Assembly (NCBI RefSeq): GCF_026342405.1 | Contig: NZ_JAPEMU010000001.1 | Location: 1,674,001 to 1,738,000, forward strand | Reading direction: 5' to 3' | DNA length: 64,000 bases | Origin: Kitasatospora sp. NBC_00240 | Lineage (GTDB): Bacteria > Actinomycetota > Actinomycetes > Streptomycetales > Streptomycetaceae | Shown: positions 35,701-43,221 of the stretch, in pieces | How the letters are laid out: every line of letters starts with the position of its first letter | How positions within the stretch are numbered: the stretch's first letter is position 1 | Translations under genes and position numbers: made by a program | Notes under the pieces: generated by a model | What the model was told of the DNA's origin: nothing | The model's database searches: none | The model's input: only the letters and a program-made list of their open reading frames with translations

Positions 35701-36136
35701 CCAGCAGGTGGGCCTGCCCGCGGTCCAGGGCCACCAGAACGGTGAGGTCGGGATCCTTGCCGGTGGCGGCCCGGTCGTCGGTGGCCCGGCCCGCGCCGGG
35801 TCCGGCGGCCTCGGGCCCGGCGGCGGGCAGACCGTACGAGCGGCTGCGGGCGACGCTCTCGACCCTGGCCGGGAGCGGGCCGAACAACTCGTCGGCGAAG
35901 GCCCGTACGGCCGCGTCGTCGGCACTGCGGGCCGGGGCGGCGCGCTCGCCGGTGACCAGGACGGTGGTCCGGTTCCGGCCCGGCCCTTGGAGTGCCTGGC
36001 GCAGACCGGCCTCGCCGACGGTGCGGTTGAACGCCACGATCGCGGTGAGCATCGCCGTGGTGATCAGCACCGTGACCAGGACCGCCGCGGCGAGCGGGAG
36101 TCGCCCGCGCAGGCGGCGAAGGACGAAGCCGAGCAT
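32762..36136 (-). CDS. FtsX-like ABC transporter permease (first of two)
   Basis: An 1124-residue permease, first gene of the three-gene minus-strand operon. It begins MLGFVLRRLRGRLPLAAAVLVTVLITTAML (helix 1). A large extracytoplasmic domain and FtsX bundles follow: LQLAVLGAAALLLVVTLLTGRQESENALLAARGASRGRI and ALAVATAVLAAIGFAAAAAAASAERAGEFAVLLALGVPRRRL. ATG 36134-36136 follows GGGGAGGAA; an in-frame upstream ATG exists (36250) but has no ribosome site and no hydrophobic start. It ends in GTGA overlap with the second permease. The two permeases probably form a heterodimer. Confidence 0.88.
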   Translation of the reverse strand: MLGFVLRRLRGRLPLAAAVLVTVLITTAMLTAIVAFNRTVGEAGLRQALQGPGRNRTTVLVTGERAAPARSADDAAVRAFADELFGPLPARVESVARSRSYGLPAAGPEAAGPGAGRATDDRAATGKDPDLTVLVALDRGQAHLLAGRWPQSSARAPLQAAGSAVAGAAVEVAVPPAALARLGLTAAALPASVTLADRFQGGPLAVLVTGVYQAADRTDPYWRLDPLGGAEVQVSSFTTYGPMLVDDAEFTSGPLLQSGRSWLVRADFGAVRPDEAEALRLRTDPASAALQHTAALRVQTELADLLGELKSAAVVARSTVLIGALQLAVLGAAALLLVVTLLTGRQESENALLAARGASRGRIGLLTAAESVLLALPAAVLAPLLTPPLLHLLGRFGPLSRVSLDTSLPWILWPVAAACALACVLLTTLPGLVRGAGVAALRRAGRRQAAVAGAARSGADLALLALAFLAYRQLARQSGGALAAETAGRLGVDPVLVAAPTLALCAGTLLVLRLLPFAARLGGRWAARGRGLAPALVGWQFARRPGRATGPVLLLVLAVSTGVLALGQHSAWSASQRDQADFATAGGLRITGSGLAAMGQGGRYAALPGGERLIPVVRADQSLPGGGTGRLLALDAAGAAAHLQVRSDLFDGRGTGALLAPLVSPEPQGPEAGVPLPGHPARIDLEVGVRVLQRSVVAGAADPSSAGGPVRPGLWLMLRDRFGTTYRTLVPGLPTEGDAKVSVDLAALTDAPLGSVATPLTLTGLVVGYGWPGGERIDGELTVGRIAVADTVDGPAVAAPVGADWSPTPAQGGAGAPVTLESLPADQRAAGTLFRLRYHSTPADFRGVRVPMAPAAGAPLTSAGGELPGLATRDYLTAVGASVGDLVRVPFGGARLPVRITAAVDSVPVAGRTALVLDLASAGRLLAATGVETPVPNEWWLPAASAHDPRPAAAAAVLRSAPGSQLLHLREEIVAGLLEDPVSAAPQTALAALAVATAVLAAIGFAAAAAAASAERAGEFAVLLALGVPRRRLTRTVAAEQAVLVGLGTTVGIGLGALIVRLIVPLVVLTPAARRPVPDVLVGPPLGQTLLLAAAIGALPLLSAFLGARRRRNPAARLRLVEEM

Positions 36137-36216
36137 CCCGTTCCTCCCCCAAGGCCGGTTGCTTGACACCGGATAGCGGACGATCCTGTCAGATTCGATC
36201 ATCACATGGAAGGGTC

Positions 36217-36233
36217 TTGCGCAATTCGCGCAA
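36217..36233. promoter_or_regulatory. Palindrome in the divergent ABC promoter region
   Basis: TTGCGC-N5-GCGCAA lies in the 167-bp region between the permease operon (start 36136, minus) and the second ATPase gene (start 36304, plus). It is a candidate operator for coordinated control of both transcripts. No regulator gene is adjacent. Confidence 0.45.
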
Positions 36234-36303
36234 AGGATGAGCAAATTCAAACCCTCACGAACAAAACGACCGGCCTGCGGGCCGACCCCCGGGGGGACTC
36301 AGC

Positions 36304-37047
36304 ATGAGCCAGCGAGCGGCAAGCACACCGGCGGCTGCAACGGCAGCCGCACCGGCACCCATGGTGCTGGTGGAGGACCTGCGGCGGAGCTTCGGCAGCG
36401 GACCGCAGGCCGTGCACGCCCTGCGCGGGGTCAGCTTCTCCGCCGCCCGCGGCGAACTCACCGCGCTCAAGGGCAGGTCGGGCTCCGGCAAGACCACCCT
36501 GCTCAACCTGGTGGGCGGCCTGGACACCCCGACCGGCGGGCGCGTCGAGCTGGAGGGCACCGACCTGGCCGGGCTGGACGAGGACGGCCGGCTCGCGCTG
36601 CGCCGGGACCGGATCGGCTTCGTGTTCCAGTCCTTCGGCCTGATCCCCGTGCTCACCGCCGCCGAGAACGTCGGTGTCCCGATGCGCCTGCGCAAGCTGC
36701 CCGCCAAGCAGCGCGAGGAGCGGGCCCACACCCTGCTCGCCCTGGTCGGCCTGGCCGACCACGCCGGCCGGCGGCCGGGCGAACTCTCCGGCGGCCAGCA
36801 GCAACGCGTCGCCATCGCCCGGGCGTTGGCCAACGAACCGGCCCTGATCATCGCGGACGAGCCGACCGGCCAGCTGGACTCCGAGACCGGCCACTCGGTG
36901 ATGGAGCTGCTCCGCGCGGTGGTCCGCAGCGAGGGCGTCACCGCCCTGGTCGCCACCCACGACCCCGCCCTGATGGAACTCGCCGACCGGGTGGTGGAAC
37001 TGCGCGACGGTCGGATCGCCGAGCAGGAGCTGTCCGGTCGATCCTGA
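36304..37047 (+). CDS. ABC transporter ATPase (MacB/LolD type)
   Basis: A 247-residue ATPase. Walker A is GRSGSGKTT (57-65), with the LolD-type segment FQSFGLIPVLTAAENV, signature LSGGQQQRVAIARAL, Walker B LIIADEP and H-loop THD. It has no extra C-terminal domain, unlike the ATPase at 28996. It is transcribed divergently from the two-permease operon and could supply alternative energising subunits for those permeases, or serve another permease elsewhere. Confidence 0.93.
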   Translation: MSQRAASTPAAATAAAPAPMVLVEDLRRSFGSGPQAVHALRGVSFSAARGELTALKGRSGSGKTTLLNLVGGLDTPTGGRVELEGTDLAGLDEDGRLALRRDRIGFVFQSFGLIPVLTAAENVGVPMRLRKLPAKQREERAHTLLALVGLADHAGRRPGELSGGQQQRVAIARALANEPALIIADEPTGQLDSETGHSVMELLRAVVRSEGVTALVATHDPALMELADRVVELRDGRIAEQELSGRS

Positions 37048-37224
37048 CGGGAGCCGCCGGGGCGCCGGCTGCTGGTGGTCGCGCCGCCGGCCGAACCGAC
37101 CGGCGCTCACCGGCCCTTACCGGCCCTTACCGGTAATCGGCGGCGGGAACAGCCGCAGCCGGTCCGCTCGGCGGCCGACGGATCAGCACGTCCGTCCCGT
37201 CCCCCGTAACCGGCACGCCCGGGC

Positions 37225-37269
37225 GGTCAGGGGGTCAGGGGGTCGGGGGGGTCGGGGGGTCAGGGGGCC
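37225..37269. repeat. G-run repeat (GTCAGGGGG-type)
   Basis: Five runs of 4-7 G separated by GTC or GTCA, just upstream of the end of the S53 peptidase gene. The spacing allows an intramolecular G-quadruplex. The rest of the 277-bp interval (37048-37324) contains a short CTTACCGGC-type repeat at about 37110-37132 and no gene. Confidence 0.7.
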
Positions 37270-37324
37270 AGGCGAACGTCAGCCGATCGGCCGGCAACTC
37301 CCGTGCACGGCGGGGCCGTGAGCC

Positions 37325-39031
37325 TCAGCCGAGCTTGCGCAGGCCGTCCAGCAGGGCCTGACCGCCGGGGCTGCCGAAGCCGGTGCAGGCGTCCCATCCG
37401 GGCCCGGAGCCGAACGCGCCGTTGGCGCCGAGCGTGATGTCCCGCAGCACGCCGTCCGACAACTCGGTGTAGAGCAACGGGTTCAGGAAGCCCACCGGCG
37501 CGCCGAGCCCCTGGTTCACCCGGGCCAGCAGCGCGGACCACTGCGGGGCGGCCGCGCTGGTACCGCCGATCTTGTACAGGGTCCGGCCGTCCACGCTGAG
37601 GATCATCACGCCGGTCACCGGGTCGGCGAGGCCGGACACGTCCGGCACGCCGCGGCCGGCGATGTGCGGCAGGTCGGGCGTCAACGGCAGGGTGACCCCC
37701 TGCTGCCACGGAGGTACCGGGAACACCCGGCTGATCCCACCACCGGTGGAGCTGTCGGGGCCGTCGTCCCAGACGATCTCCGCGGCGATGGTGTGGTCGT
37801 CCTGCGCGAACAGCCGGGTCCCGCCGACACCCAGCACGTGCGGACTGGACGCCGGGAAGTCGGCGTGCGAGCGCGGGCGCAGGTTCAGTTCCCGGACGAG
37901 TGCCGTCGGAATGTCGCCGGAGCCGTTGTCGCCGCTGGCGCAGCAGATGCTGACGTTGCCCGCCGCGGCCAGCGTGAAGGCCTCGTCGGCGTGCCTGACC
38001 CCCGACGCGGTCCAGGCCAGGCCCGGGGCGTCCTCGGGATTGCCGTAACTGCAGGAGACCACGGACGCCCGGCGGTCGCTGACGATCCGGTTGATGACGT
38101 CCACCCAGCCCTGCTCGCTGAACCGGCTGAAGTAGACGACGATCTCCGCTTCGGGAGCCAGCGCGCCGATCACCTGGAGGTCGAGCATGATCTCGATGGT
38201 GACGTCGTTCTGGTCGGCCGCGGCGAGGTCACCTCCGGGGTCGTTGCCCGGCCCTTGTACGACCACGTCGGTGATCTGCGGCGGCGGGTCGATGTGCAGG
38301 ACGTTGTGGAAGTAGGTGTTCAGGGCGGTCTGCGAGTAGCCGCCGGACGGTCCGCTCGCGGTGTCGCCGTTGAACGCCAGCACCGCGATGGTCTGACCGC
38401 TGCCGTCCGTGCCGGTGGGGTAGTCGTAGAGCCGGTCCAGGGCGTTCGGCAGGAAGGTGCCCGACGGCAGGCCGATCGCGGCCTCGTCGACCGACAACGC
38501 GGTGGCCGCCTGCGGTCGCCGGGTCATCAGACTGTTGCCGATCGGCCGGTTGTCGAGGCCGAACACACCGGTGACCACGTCGCCGAGATCGGCCGGCACG
38601 TGGATCGAGCCGACCCGGCCGCGGTAGGTGCGCCAGCGTTCGTTGCGGTCCTGGTACTGGTAGCGGGCCAGCGGCACCTGGAAGGCGTCCGCGAGGTCGC
38701 CGACGGTACCCTCCAGCTCGATGCTCCGGGCCAGTTCGTCCACCCGGCCGACGGCCAGGTTCCGCTCGGCGGCGAAGTCACGGACCGCGGTCACGTCGGC
38801 GGGGGACGCCCGGTTGACGTCCGCGAGACGGGCCTCGGTCGGCGTCTCGCGCTCGGTCGGCGGGGTCATCGCCAGTTCGAGGACGTCGGGCATCGGTGGG
38901 GCGCTCGGGTCGCGCCGCAGATAGACGGTGACGTTGATCTCTTCGTTGGGGTTGACCGGACCGGCCACGGTCGCGCCGCGGCGCGGAACCCGGTGACTGT
39001 CCGGAAGGGTCGTGTACTGGGTGTGCGACAT
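37325..39031 (-). CDS. S53 family serine-carboxyl peptidase (sedolisin/kumamolisin type)
   Basis: A 568-residue peptidase. Residues about 1-170 form the activation pro-domain (VNPNEEINVTVYLRRD, ADVTAVRDFAAERNL, FQVPLARYQ). The catalytic domain follows with Glu280 and Asp284 (TIEIMLDLQVIG), oxyanion Asp368 (CASGDNGSGD) and nucleophile Ser492 (GGTSAAAPQW). A C-terminal calcium site is in DITLGANGAFGSGPGWDACTGFG. Such enzymes are acid-active endopeptidases. There is no signal peptide at the N-terminus, as in kumamolisins, so export is by an unclear route. It diverges from a TetR gene. Confidence 0.92.
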   Translation of the reverse strand: MSHTQYTTLPDSHRVPRRGATVAGPVNPNEEINVTVYLRRDPSAPPMPDVLELAMTPPTERETPTEARLADVNRASPADVTAVRDFAAERNLAVGRVDELARSIELEGTVGDLADAFQVPLARYQYQDRNERWRTYRGRVGSIHVPADLGDVVTGVFGLDNRPIGNSLMTRRPQAATALSVDEAAIGLPSGTFLPNALDRLYDYPTGTDGSGQTIAVLAFNGDTASGPSGGYSQTALNTYFHNVLHIDPPPQITDVVVQGPGNDPGGDLAAADQNDVTIEIMLDLQVIGALAPEAEIVVYFSRFSEQGWVDVINRIVSDRRASVVSCSYGNPEDAPGLAWTASGVRHADEAFTLAAAGNVSICCASGDNGSGDIPTALVRELNLRPRSHADFPASSPHVLGVGGTRLFAQDDHTIAAEIVWDDGPDSSTGGGISRVFPVPPWQQGVTLPLTPDLPHIAGRGVPDVSGLADPVTGVMILSVDGRTLYKIGGTSAAAPQWSALLARVNQGLGAPVGFLNPLLYTELSDGVLRDITLGANGAFGSGPGWDACTGFGSPGGQALLDGLRKLG

Positions 39032-39242
39032 GGTGTCTCCAGCGTGAGACCGGGGCGGGAGGGTCGGGCTCCGCCCGGTCGACGGCCGTGGTGCGAAGGC
39101 CCGCCCTCTTCGGGATGCCTCCGCCGGGTGCGCCGGACGCCGGGGCGTCGCCTGGCTCGGTCGGGCGTCGCCAGGCGCCTCGCGTACGACACACGCTTCA
39201 CCGATCCGCGTACTGCCGAAATGTACTTTGTATACTTAGCTT

Positions 39243-39263
39243 CTCCCTCGGCGAACGAGGGAG
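39243..39263. promoter_or_regulatory. Inverted repeat in the S53/TetR divergent region
   Basis: CTCCCTCG-N5-CGAGGGAG lies 56 bp upstream of the TetR GTG. A near-consensus -10 (TATACT, 39231-39236) on the plus strand is just before it, so the repeat lies at the start of the tetR transcript. It could be an operator or a leader hairpin. Confidence 0.4.
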
Positions 39264-39318
39264 TCAAGTGCTCCAGGGATCGGGGCGGCGTGGGGCCACG
39301 GCGCCGAAGGAGGCGATC

Positions 39319-40026
39319 GTGAGCGACGACGAGAGCGGCGAGGCGGTCGGACCTGGTGCTTCCGCGTCCGGGCGCGGCCGGCTCAGCCGGGCGCGGGTGC
39401 TGGCGGCGGCGGTCGCCCTGGTGGACCGTGCGGGCATGCCGGCGCTCACCATGCGCCGGCTGGCCACCGACCTGGGCGTGGAGCCGATGGCGCTCTACCG
39501 CTACGCCGCCGGCAAGGACGCGCTGTTGATCGGCATGATCGAGGCCTTCTACGCGGAGGTGAACGAGCGGCTCGGCCCGGTGCCGCCGGATGTCGACTGG
39601 CGTGCCGAGGTGCACCGGGTCGCCGCGGTGTTCTGCGCGGTGGCCGACAGGCATCCGGCCCTGCTGCCGCTGGTGATCGCCCGGCCGCTCTCCGTCCCGC
39701 TGGCCCGGCGGCCGACCTCGATGCTCCGGCTGAACGAGCGCTTCCTCGGCCTGATCGGCCGGGGCGGCTTCGACGGGGCGCAGGCGCTGTGGATCTACCG
39801 TGCCCTGGTGGGCTGGATCCTGGGCTACCTGCTGGTCGACAAACGGCAGATCGTCGACAACCCCGACGAGCCGGAACCGCTGCTGCGGCTCGGCCTGCAC
39901 CGCCTCCCGGCCGCCGAGTACCCGCGGCTGCGCGCGCTGGCCCCGCTGCTGGCCGAGCACGACGCGCCGGCGGAGCTGGCGGCCGGCCTGGACATCCTGC
40001 TGGACGCGCTGACCGCCCGGCGCTGA
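39319..40026 (+). CDS. TetR family transcriptional regulator
   Basis: A 235-residue repressor. The N-terminal HTH is RARVLAAAVALVDRAGMPALTMRRLATDLGVEPMALYRYAAGKDALL; the remainder is the all-helical ligand and dimer domain of the TetR_C type. The GTG at 39319 has a good ribosome site (AAGGAGG, 6 nt spacing). It is divergent from the S53 peptidase, so it may regulate it, though ligand and target are unknown. Confidence 0.9.
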   Translation: MSDDESGEAVGPGASASGRGRLSRARVLAAAVALVDRAGMPALTMRRLATDLGVEPMALYRYAAGKDALLIGMIEAFYAEVNERLGPVPPDVDWRAEVHRVAAVFCAVADRHPALLPLVIARPLSVPLARRPTSMLRLNERFLGLIGRGGFDGAQALWIYRALVGWILGYLLVDKRQIVDNPDEPEPLLRLGLHRLPAAEYPRLRALAPLLAEHDAPAELAAGLDILLDALTARR

Positions 40027-40090
40027 CGGCCGCAGGTGGCGGCCGACCGGGTGGTGAGTGCCGGTGGCGCGGGCCGGGTGGCGCGGGCCG

Positions 40091-41102
40091 TCAGCCGAAG
40101 GTGACGACCGAGCGCGCGCTTCCCTGGCCGGCGGCCATCGCGTCCAGTGCGGCCGGCGCCTGGTCGAGGGAGATCGGGGTCACCGCCGGCAGGATGCCGT
40201 GCGCGGCCGAGAAGGCCAGCGTGTCCCGCAGATCGTGCGGCGAGCCGGACGGCGAGGCCATCACCCGCAACCGGTCGAGCACCATCGGCTGGGTGGGCAG
40301 CACCAGCGGCTCACTGCCGTAGCCGCAGAGCAGCAGGGTGCCGTCGGGCGCCAGGCCGCCGAGGGCGGCGGTCGCGGCGGCGGTCGAGGGCGCCGCGTTG
40401 AGCACCAGGTCCGCTCCACCGCCCCAGGCCTTGAGGGCCGCGGCGGGATCGCTCCCGTCGGTGGCGACGAACAGCTCGGCGCCGAGTTCGGCGGCCCGGT
40501 CCGCGCCCCGACGGGACCGGCCGACCACCGCCACCCTGGCCCCCATCGCCAGCGCGTAGCGGACCGCCAGCGCGCCGATGCCGCCGGCGCCGATCACCGC
40601 GACCCGGGAGCCGGCCCGAGCCCCGCCGAGCCGCAGGCCGTTGAAGGCGGTCAGTCCCGCGCACATCAGCGGCGCGGCCGCGACCGGGTCCAGGCCGGCC
40701 GGCAGCGGGGTGACGAAGCCGGCCTTGAGCACGGCGTACTCGGCGTAGCCGCCGTCCACGACCACGCCCGGTGATCCGCTTCGCCGGGCAGAGGATCTGC
40801 TCGCCCCGCACGCAGTGGTCGCAGTGGCCGCAGGAGTCCTACAGGAACTGCGCCCCGACGGCGCTGCCGACCTCAAACCGGCTCACGCCGGATCCGAGCG
40901 CCACCACCGTGCCGGTGATCTCGTGGCCCGGGACGACCGGGAAGCGGGCGAACGGGTAGTGGCCGCGGAGCAGGTTCAGGTCCGAGAAACACACTCCGCA
41001 GGCGGTGATCCTGACCAGGACCTCGCCCGGCCCGGGCTCCGGGGTCTCCCGCCCGGTCAGCGAGAGCGGGGCTCGGGCGGCGGTCGCGACGGCAGCGCGC
41101 AT
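40091..41102 (-). pseudogene. Zinc-dependent alcohol dehydrogenase, inactivated
   Basis: The intact N-terminal part reads MRAAVATAARAPLSLTGRE, ITACGVCFSDLNLL and VPGHEITGTVVALGSG, which includes the catalytic-zinc Cys and GHE motifs. In-frame TAG at 40839-40841 interrupts it just before DSCGHCDHCVRGEQILCP (structural-zinc Cys cluster); CAG to TAG explains it. The frame then shifts by one base at about 40766-40772, after KRITG, and continues as VVVDGGYAEYAVL to the Rossmann motif VIGAGGIGALA and the C-terminus (40091). Two independent lesions argue against a sequencing error. Confidence 0.85.
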
Positions 41103-41210
41103 GATGCGGACTTCCTTGCCTCGACGGGTGGTTCACCGGCCGGCCCGACTCCCCCGGCCGGTCGGACGCGGGAGTCGTGGGCGGGGCGACCGGCCGGGCC
41201 GCCCGGACGG

Positions 41211-41660
41211 TCAGACGTGGGTGTTCTCCGACCAGCTGTCGACACCCGGGTCGCCGCCCTCGGCGAGGACGACCAGCCGGTCCAGGTAGTGCACCCAGCC
41301 CTCGTGGTGCGGGGCGCAGGCCTCCGGCGGCAGGTCGCGGTGGACCAACCGGACCCAGGTGCCGTCACCCTCGGGCTCGAGGGTGATCTCGACCGTGCTG
41401 GAGCCGGGCGGCACGGGCATCCCGCCGCTCTCCCAACCCCAGGTGAACACCACCCGCTTCGGCGGGTCGATCTCCACGAAGTGCCCCGACGCGTGGTTGT
41501 CGGCGGCCACGTGGGTGCGGTAGGCGCCGCCCGGGGTGAACGCGAAGTCGCCGCCCTTGCCCATCCAGGACAGCCAGCGGTCACGGTCGGCGAAGAAGGA
41601 GAACACCGTTTCGGGCCGGGCGGCGATCCGCCGCTCCACGGTCACCACGGGTTCGGTCAT
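41211..41660 (-). CDS. SRPBCC / AHSA1-like domain protein
   Basis: A 149-residue START-like protein with the typical elements VTVERRIAARPETVFSFFAD, GGAYRTHV, VEIDPPKRVVFTWGWE and STVEITLEPEGDGTWVRLVHRDLP. It is the usual partner of ArsR regulators: the arsR gene lies 52 bp upstream on the same strand, so they form a two-gene operon. It probably binds a hydrophobic ligand; the ligand is unknown. Confidence 0.88.
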   Translation of the reverse strand: MTEPVVTVERRIAARPETVFSFFADRDRWLSWMGKGGDFAFTPGGAYRTHVAADNHASGHFVEIDPPKRVVFTWGWESGGMPVPPGSSTVEITLEPEGDGTWVRLVHRDLPPEACAPHHEGWVHYLDRLVVLAEGGDPGVDSWSENTHV

Positions 41661-41712
41661 GGCTGGGGTCCTTCCGTTCGGCCCGGGCGGGCCGGTTCGG
41701 CCTGGCGGTCCG

Positions 41713-42051
41713 CTAGCGGGCCCGCTCGGCGCGGTCGGTGTCTTCCGTGCCCCCGGCCCGCTCCGCCTGCTCGGCGAGTTCGGCCAGGGCGTCCAGTCTG
41801 GTGGCCCACATCGTCCGCAGGTACGCGGCCAACGGGCCCATCGCGTCCTGGTCGGCCCGGTAGTAACGCCGGCGGCCGTCCTGGCGCAGCGTAACCAGCC
41901 CGGCGTCGCGGAGCACCTTCAGATGTTGCGAGACAGCGCCGAACGTGACGTCGAACCGCTCGGCTATCTCGCCGGCGGACAGCTCCTCGTCCCAGATCAG
42001 CCGCAGGATCTCGCGCCGTCTGGGTTCGGCGACCACGCGCACCGCATCCAT
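41713..42051 (-). CDS. ArsR family transcriptional regulator
   Basis: A 112-residue winged-helix regulator: AEPRRREILRLIWDEELSAGEIAERFDVTFGAVSQHLKVLRDAGLVTLRQDGRRRYY. No Cys or paired His for metal sensing is present, so it belongs to the non-metal branch that pairs with SRPBCC proteins. Two 19-bp repeats (42059-42077 and 42098-42116) in the divergent promoter are probable operators for itself and the plus-strand gene at 42169. Confidence 0.9.
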   Translation of the reverse strand: MDAVRVVAEPRRREILRLIWDEELSAGEIAERFDVTFGAVSQHLKVLRDAGLVTLRQDGRRRYYRADQDAMGPLAAYLRTMWATRLDALAELAEQAERAGGTEDTDRAERAR

Positions 42052-42058
42052 ACGGACA

Positions 42059-42116
42059 TTTTAGTCATGGCTTCAGCTTGCGGTCGGCGATCCATCGTTT
42101 TAGTCTCGACTTAAGC
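42059..42116. promoter_or_regulatory. Twin ArsR operators
   Basis: Two related 19-bp elements, TTTTAGTCATGGCTTCAGC (42059-42077) and TTTTAGTCTCGACTTAAGC (42098-42116), are spaced 39 bp start to start. The second is an imperfect palindrome (TTTAGTC-N2-GACTTAA). They lie between the arsR start (42051, minus) and the start at 42169 (plus). Confidence 0.65.
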
Positions 42117-42168
42117 GAATGGGCCCGCAACCCCAGGGCCGCAACCCCTCCCCGCAAGGACCACCGCC

Positions 42169-42720
42169 ATGCGCACCGCACTGAGCGAACTCGCCACCCT
42201 GTTCGCCGCCACCGCCGACCGGATCACCCCCGAACAGCTCGACCGCCGCACCCCCTGCCCGGACTGGTCCGTCGGCGACCTGCTCACCCACCTCGGCGGC
42301 GTCCTGGCCGACTCCGAGCGGGCCGCCCGCAAGGAGCCCCGCCCCACCGAACCCTCCGCGCCGCCGACCCACCCGGCCGCCGTCGCCCGCGCCGCCGAGC
42401 GCGCCGCCGACGCCTGGCTCGCCCCCGAGGCGCTCTCCGGCACCACCGAATTCGGGCCCGGCACACTGCCGGCCGAAGTCGCCGCAGCCATCACCATGCA
42501 GGAACTCGCGTTGCACGGATGGGACTTGGCCCAGGCCGCCGGCCTCGACCACCAGGTCGGCGAGCACACCGCGAAGACCGTCCTGGGCGTCGTCGAGCAG
42601 CTCGCCGGACAGGCCCGCGCCAACGGCTCGTACGGACCTCCCGTCGACGTCCCGGCCGACGCCGACCCGTTCGACCGCGCCCTCGGCGCCAGCGGACGCA
42701 CCCCGGGCCGGCGCTCCTGA
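42169..42720 (+). CDS. TIGR03086-type / maleylpyruvate-isomerase N-terminal domain protein
   Basis: A 183-residue DinB-like helical-bundle protein. The family blocks are TPCPDWSVGDLLTHL, MQELALHGWDLAQAAG and the metal-binding His in LLTHLGG and LHGWD. Members are mycothiol-dependent enzymes or metal-binding proteins of unknown substrate. It is divergent from arsR and shares the twin-operator promoter, so it is likely coregulated with the ArsR/SRPBCC pair. Confidence 0.87.
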   Translation: MRTALSELATLFAATADRITPEQLDRRTPCPDWSVGDLLTHLGGVLADSERAARKEPRPTEPSAPPTHPAAVARAAERAADAWLAPEALSGTTEFGPGTLPAEVAAAITMQELALHGWDLAQAAGLDHQVGEHTAKTVLGVVEQLAGQARANGSYGPPVDVPADADPFDRALGASGRTPGRRS

Positions 42721-42884
42721 CCGACCGACCGGTGCCGGTGGAGGCTGCGCGGCGGCCTCCACCGGCACCGGACATGCCCCCCGGCCGGCCCGCTCCCGAG
42801 TTCCCGGGTAAATACCTTGCCCCACCCGCGGCCCTGTTGCAGAGTGGGCGCATCGCCACCGAACGACGCAGGAAGGAACGCATC

Positions 42885-42977
42885 ATGAACGCCATCGCCA
42901 GTGTCCGGTCGTACCAGCGGTCGTATCAGCGCTCCTCAACTTCTCAGCGCAGTTCGGGAGTTCTCCCCGCACGGTGA
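42885..42977 (+). CDS. Small Ser/Gln-rich ORF (leader-peptide-like) upstream of tRNA genes
   Basis: A 30-residue ORF (ATG 42885, TGA 42975-42977) with a good ribosome site (AGGAAGGAACGC). Ser makes up 8 and Gln 3 of its residues, with a duplicated SYQRSYQRS core. It uses codons that are rare in such genomes (TCA, TCT, TAT, ACT, AGT). An intrinsic terminator starts 15 nt after its stop and tRNA-Gln and tRNA-Ser follow. A leader peptide controlling attenuation is possible; it may equally be a small protein or spurious. Confidence 0.45.
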   Translation: MNAIASVRSYQRSYQRSSTSQRSSGVLPAR

Positions 42978-42992
42978 CCGGCCGACGGCCGA

Positions 42993-43027
42993 GCCGCCCC
43001 GGGGATTCCCCGTGCGGGCGGCTTTTT
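42993..43027 (+). terminator. Intrinsic terminator after the small ORF
   Basis: GCCGCCC (42993-42999) pairs with GGGCGGC (43016-43022), enclosing an inner CGGGG/CCCCG helix, and is followed directly by TTTTT (43023-43027). It is the clearest Rho-independent terminator in the window and lies between the 30-residue ORF and tRNA-Gln. Confidence 0.85.
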
Positions 43028-43042
43028 CAGGTCGCCCTCCCA

Positions 43043-43115
43043 TGCCGGATGGTGCAACTGGCAGCACGCCTGACTCTGACTCAGGAGACTCGAGGTTCGA
43101 ATCCTCGTCCGGCAG
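43043..43115 (+). tRNA. tRNA-Gln (CTG anticodon)
   Basis: A complete 73-nt cloverleaf: acceptor TGCCGGA/TCCGGCA with G discriminator, anticodon arm CCTGA-CTCTGAC-TCAGG with anticodon CTG (reads CAG), and T-arm GAGG-TTCGAAT-CCTC. CCA is not encoded. Confidence 0.95.
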
Positions 43116-43119
43116 CGTT

Positions 43120-43204
43120 GGAGAGTTGGCCGAGTGGTAAGGCAGCGGCTTGCTAAGCCGTCGTCGGGTGAAAGCCCGCGCGCGTTCGATCCGCGCACTC
43201 TCCG
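43120..43204 (+). tRNA. tRNA-Ser (GCT anticodon)
   Basis: An 85-nt class II tRNA. The acceptor is GGAGAGT/ACTCTCC with G discriminator. The anticodon loop TTGCTAA gives anticodon GCT (reads AGC/AGT). A long variable arm (CGTCGGGTGAAAGCCCG) and T-arm CGCG-TTCGATC-CGCG complete it. It lies 4 nt after tRNA-Gln and is co-transcribed. Confidence 0.95.
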
Positions 43205-43221
43205 CGCAGTGACGTCATGAA

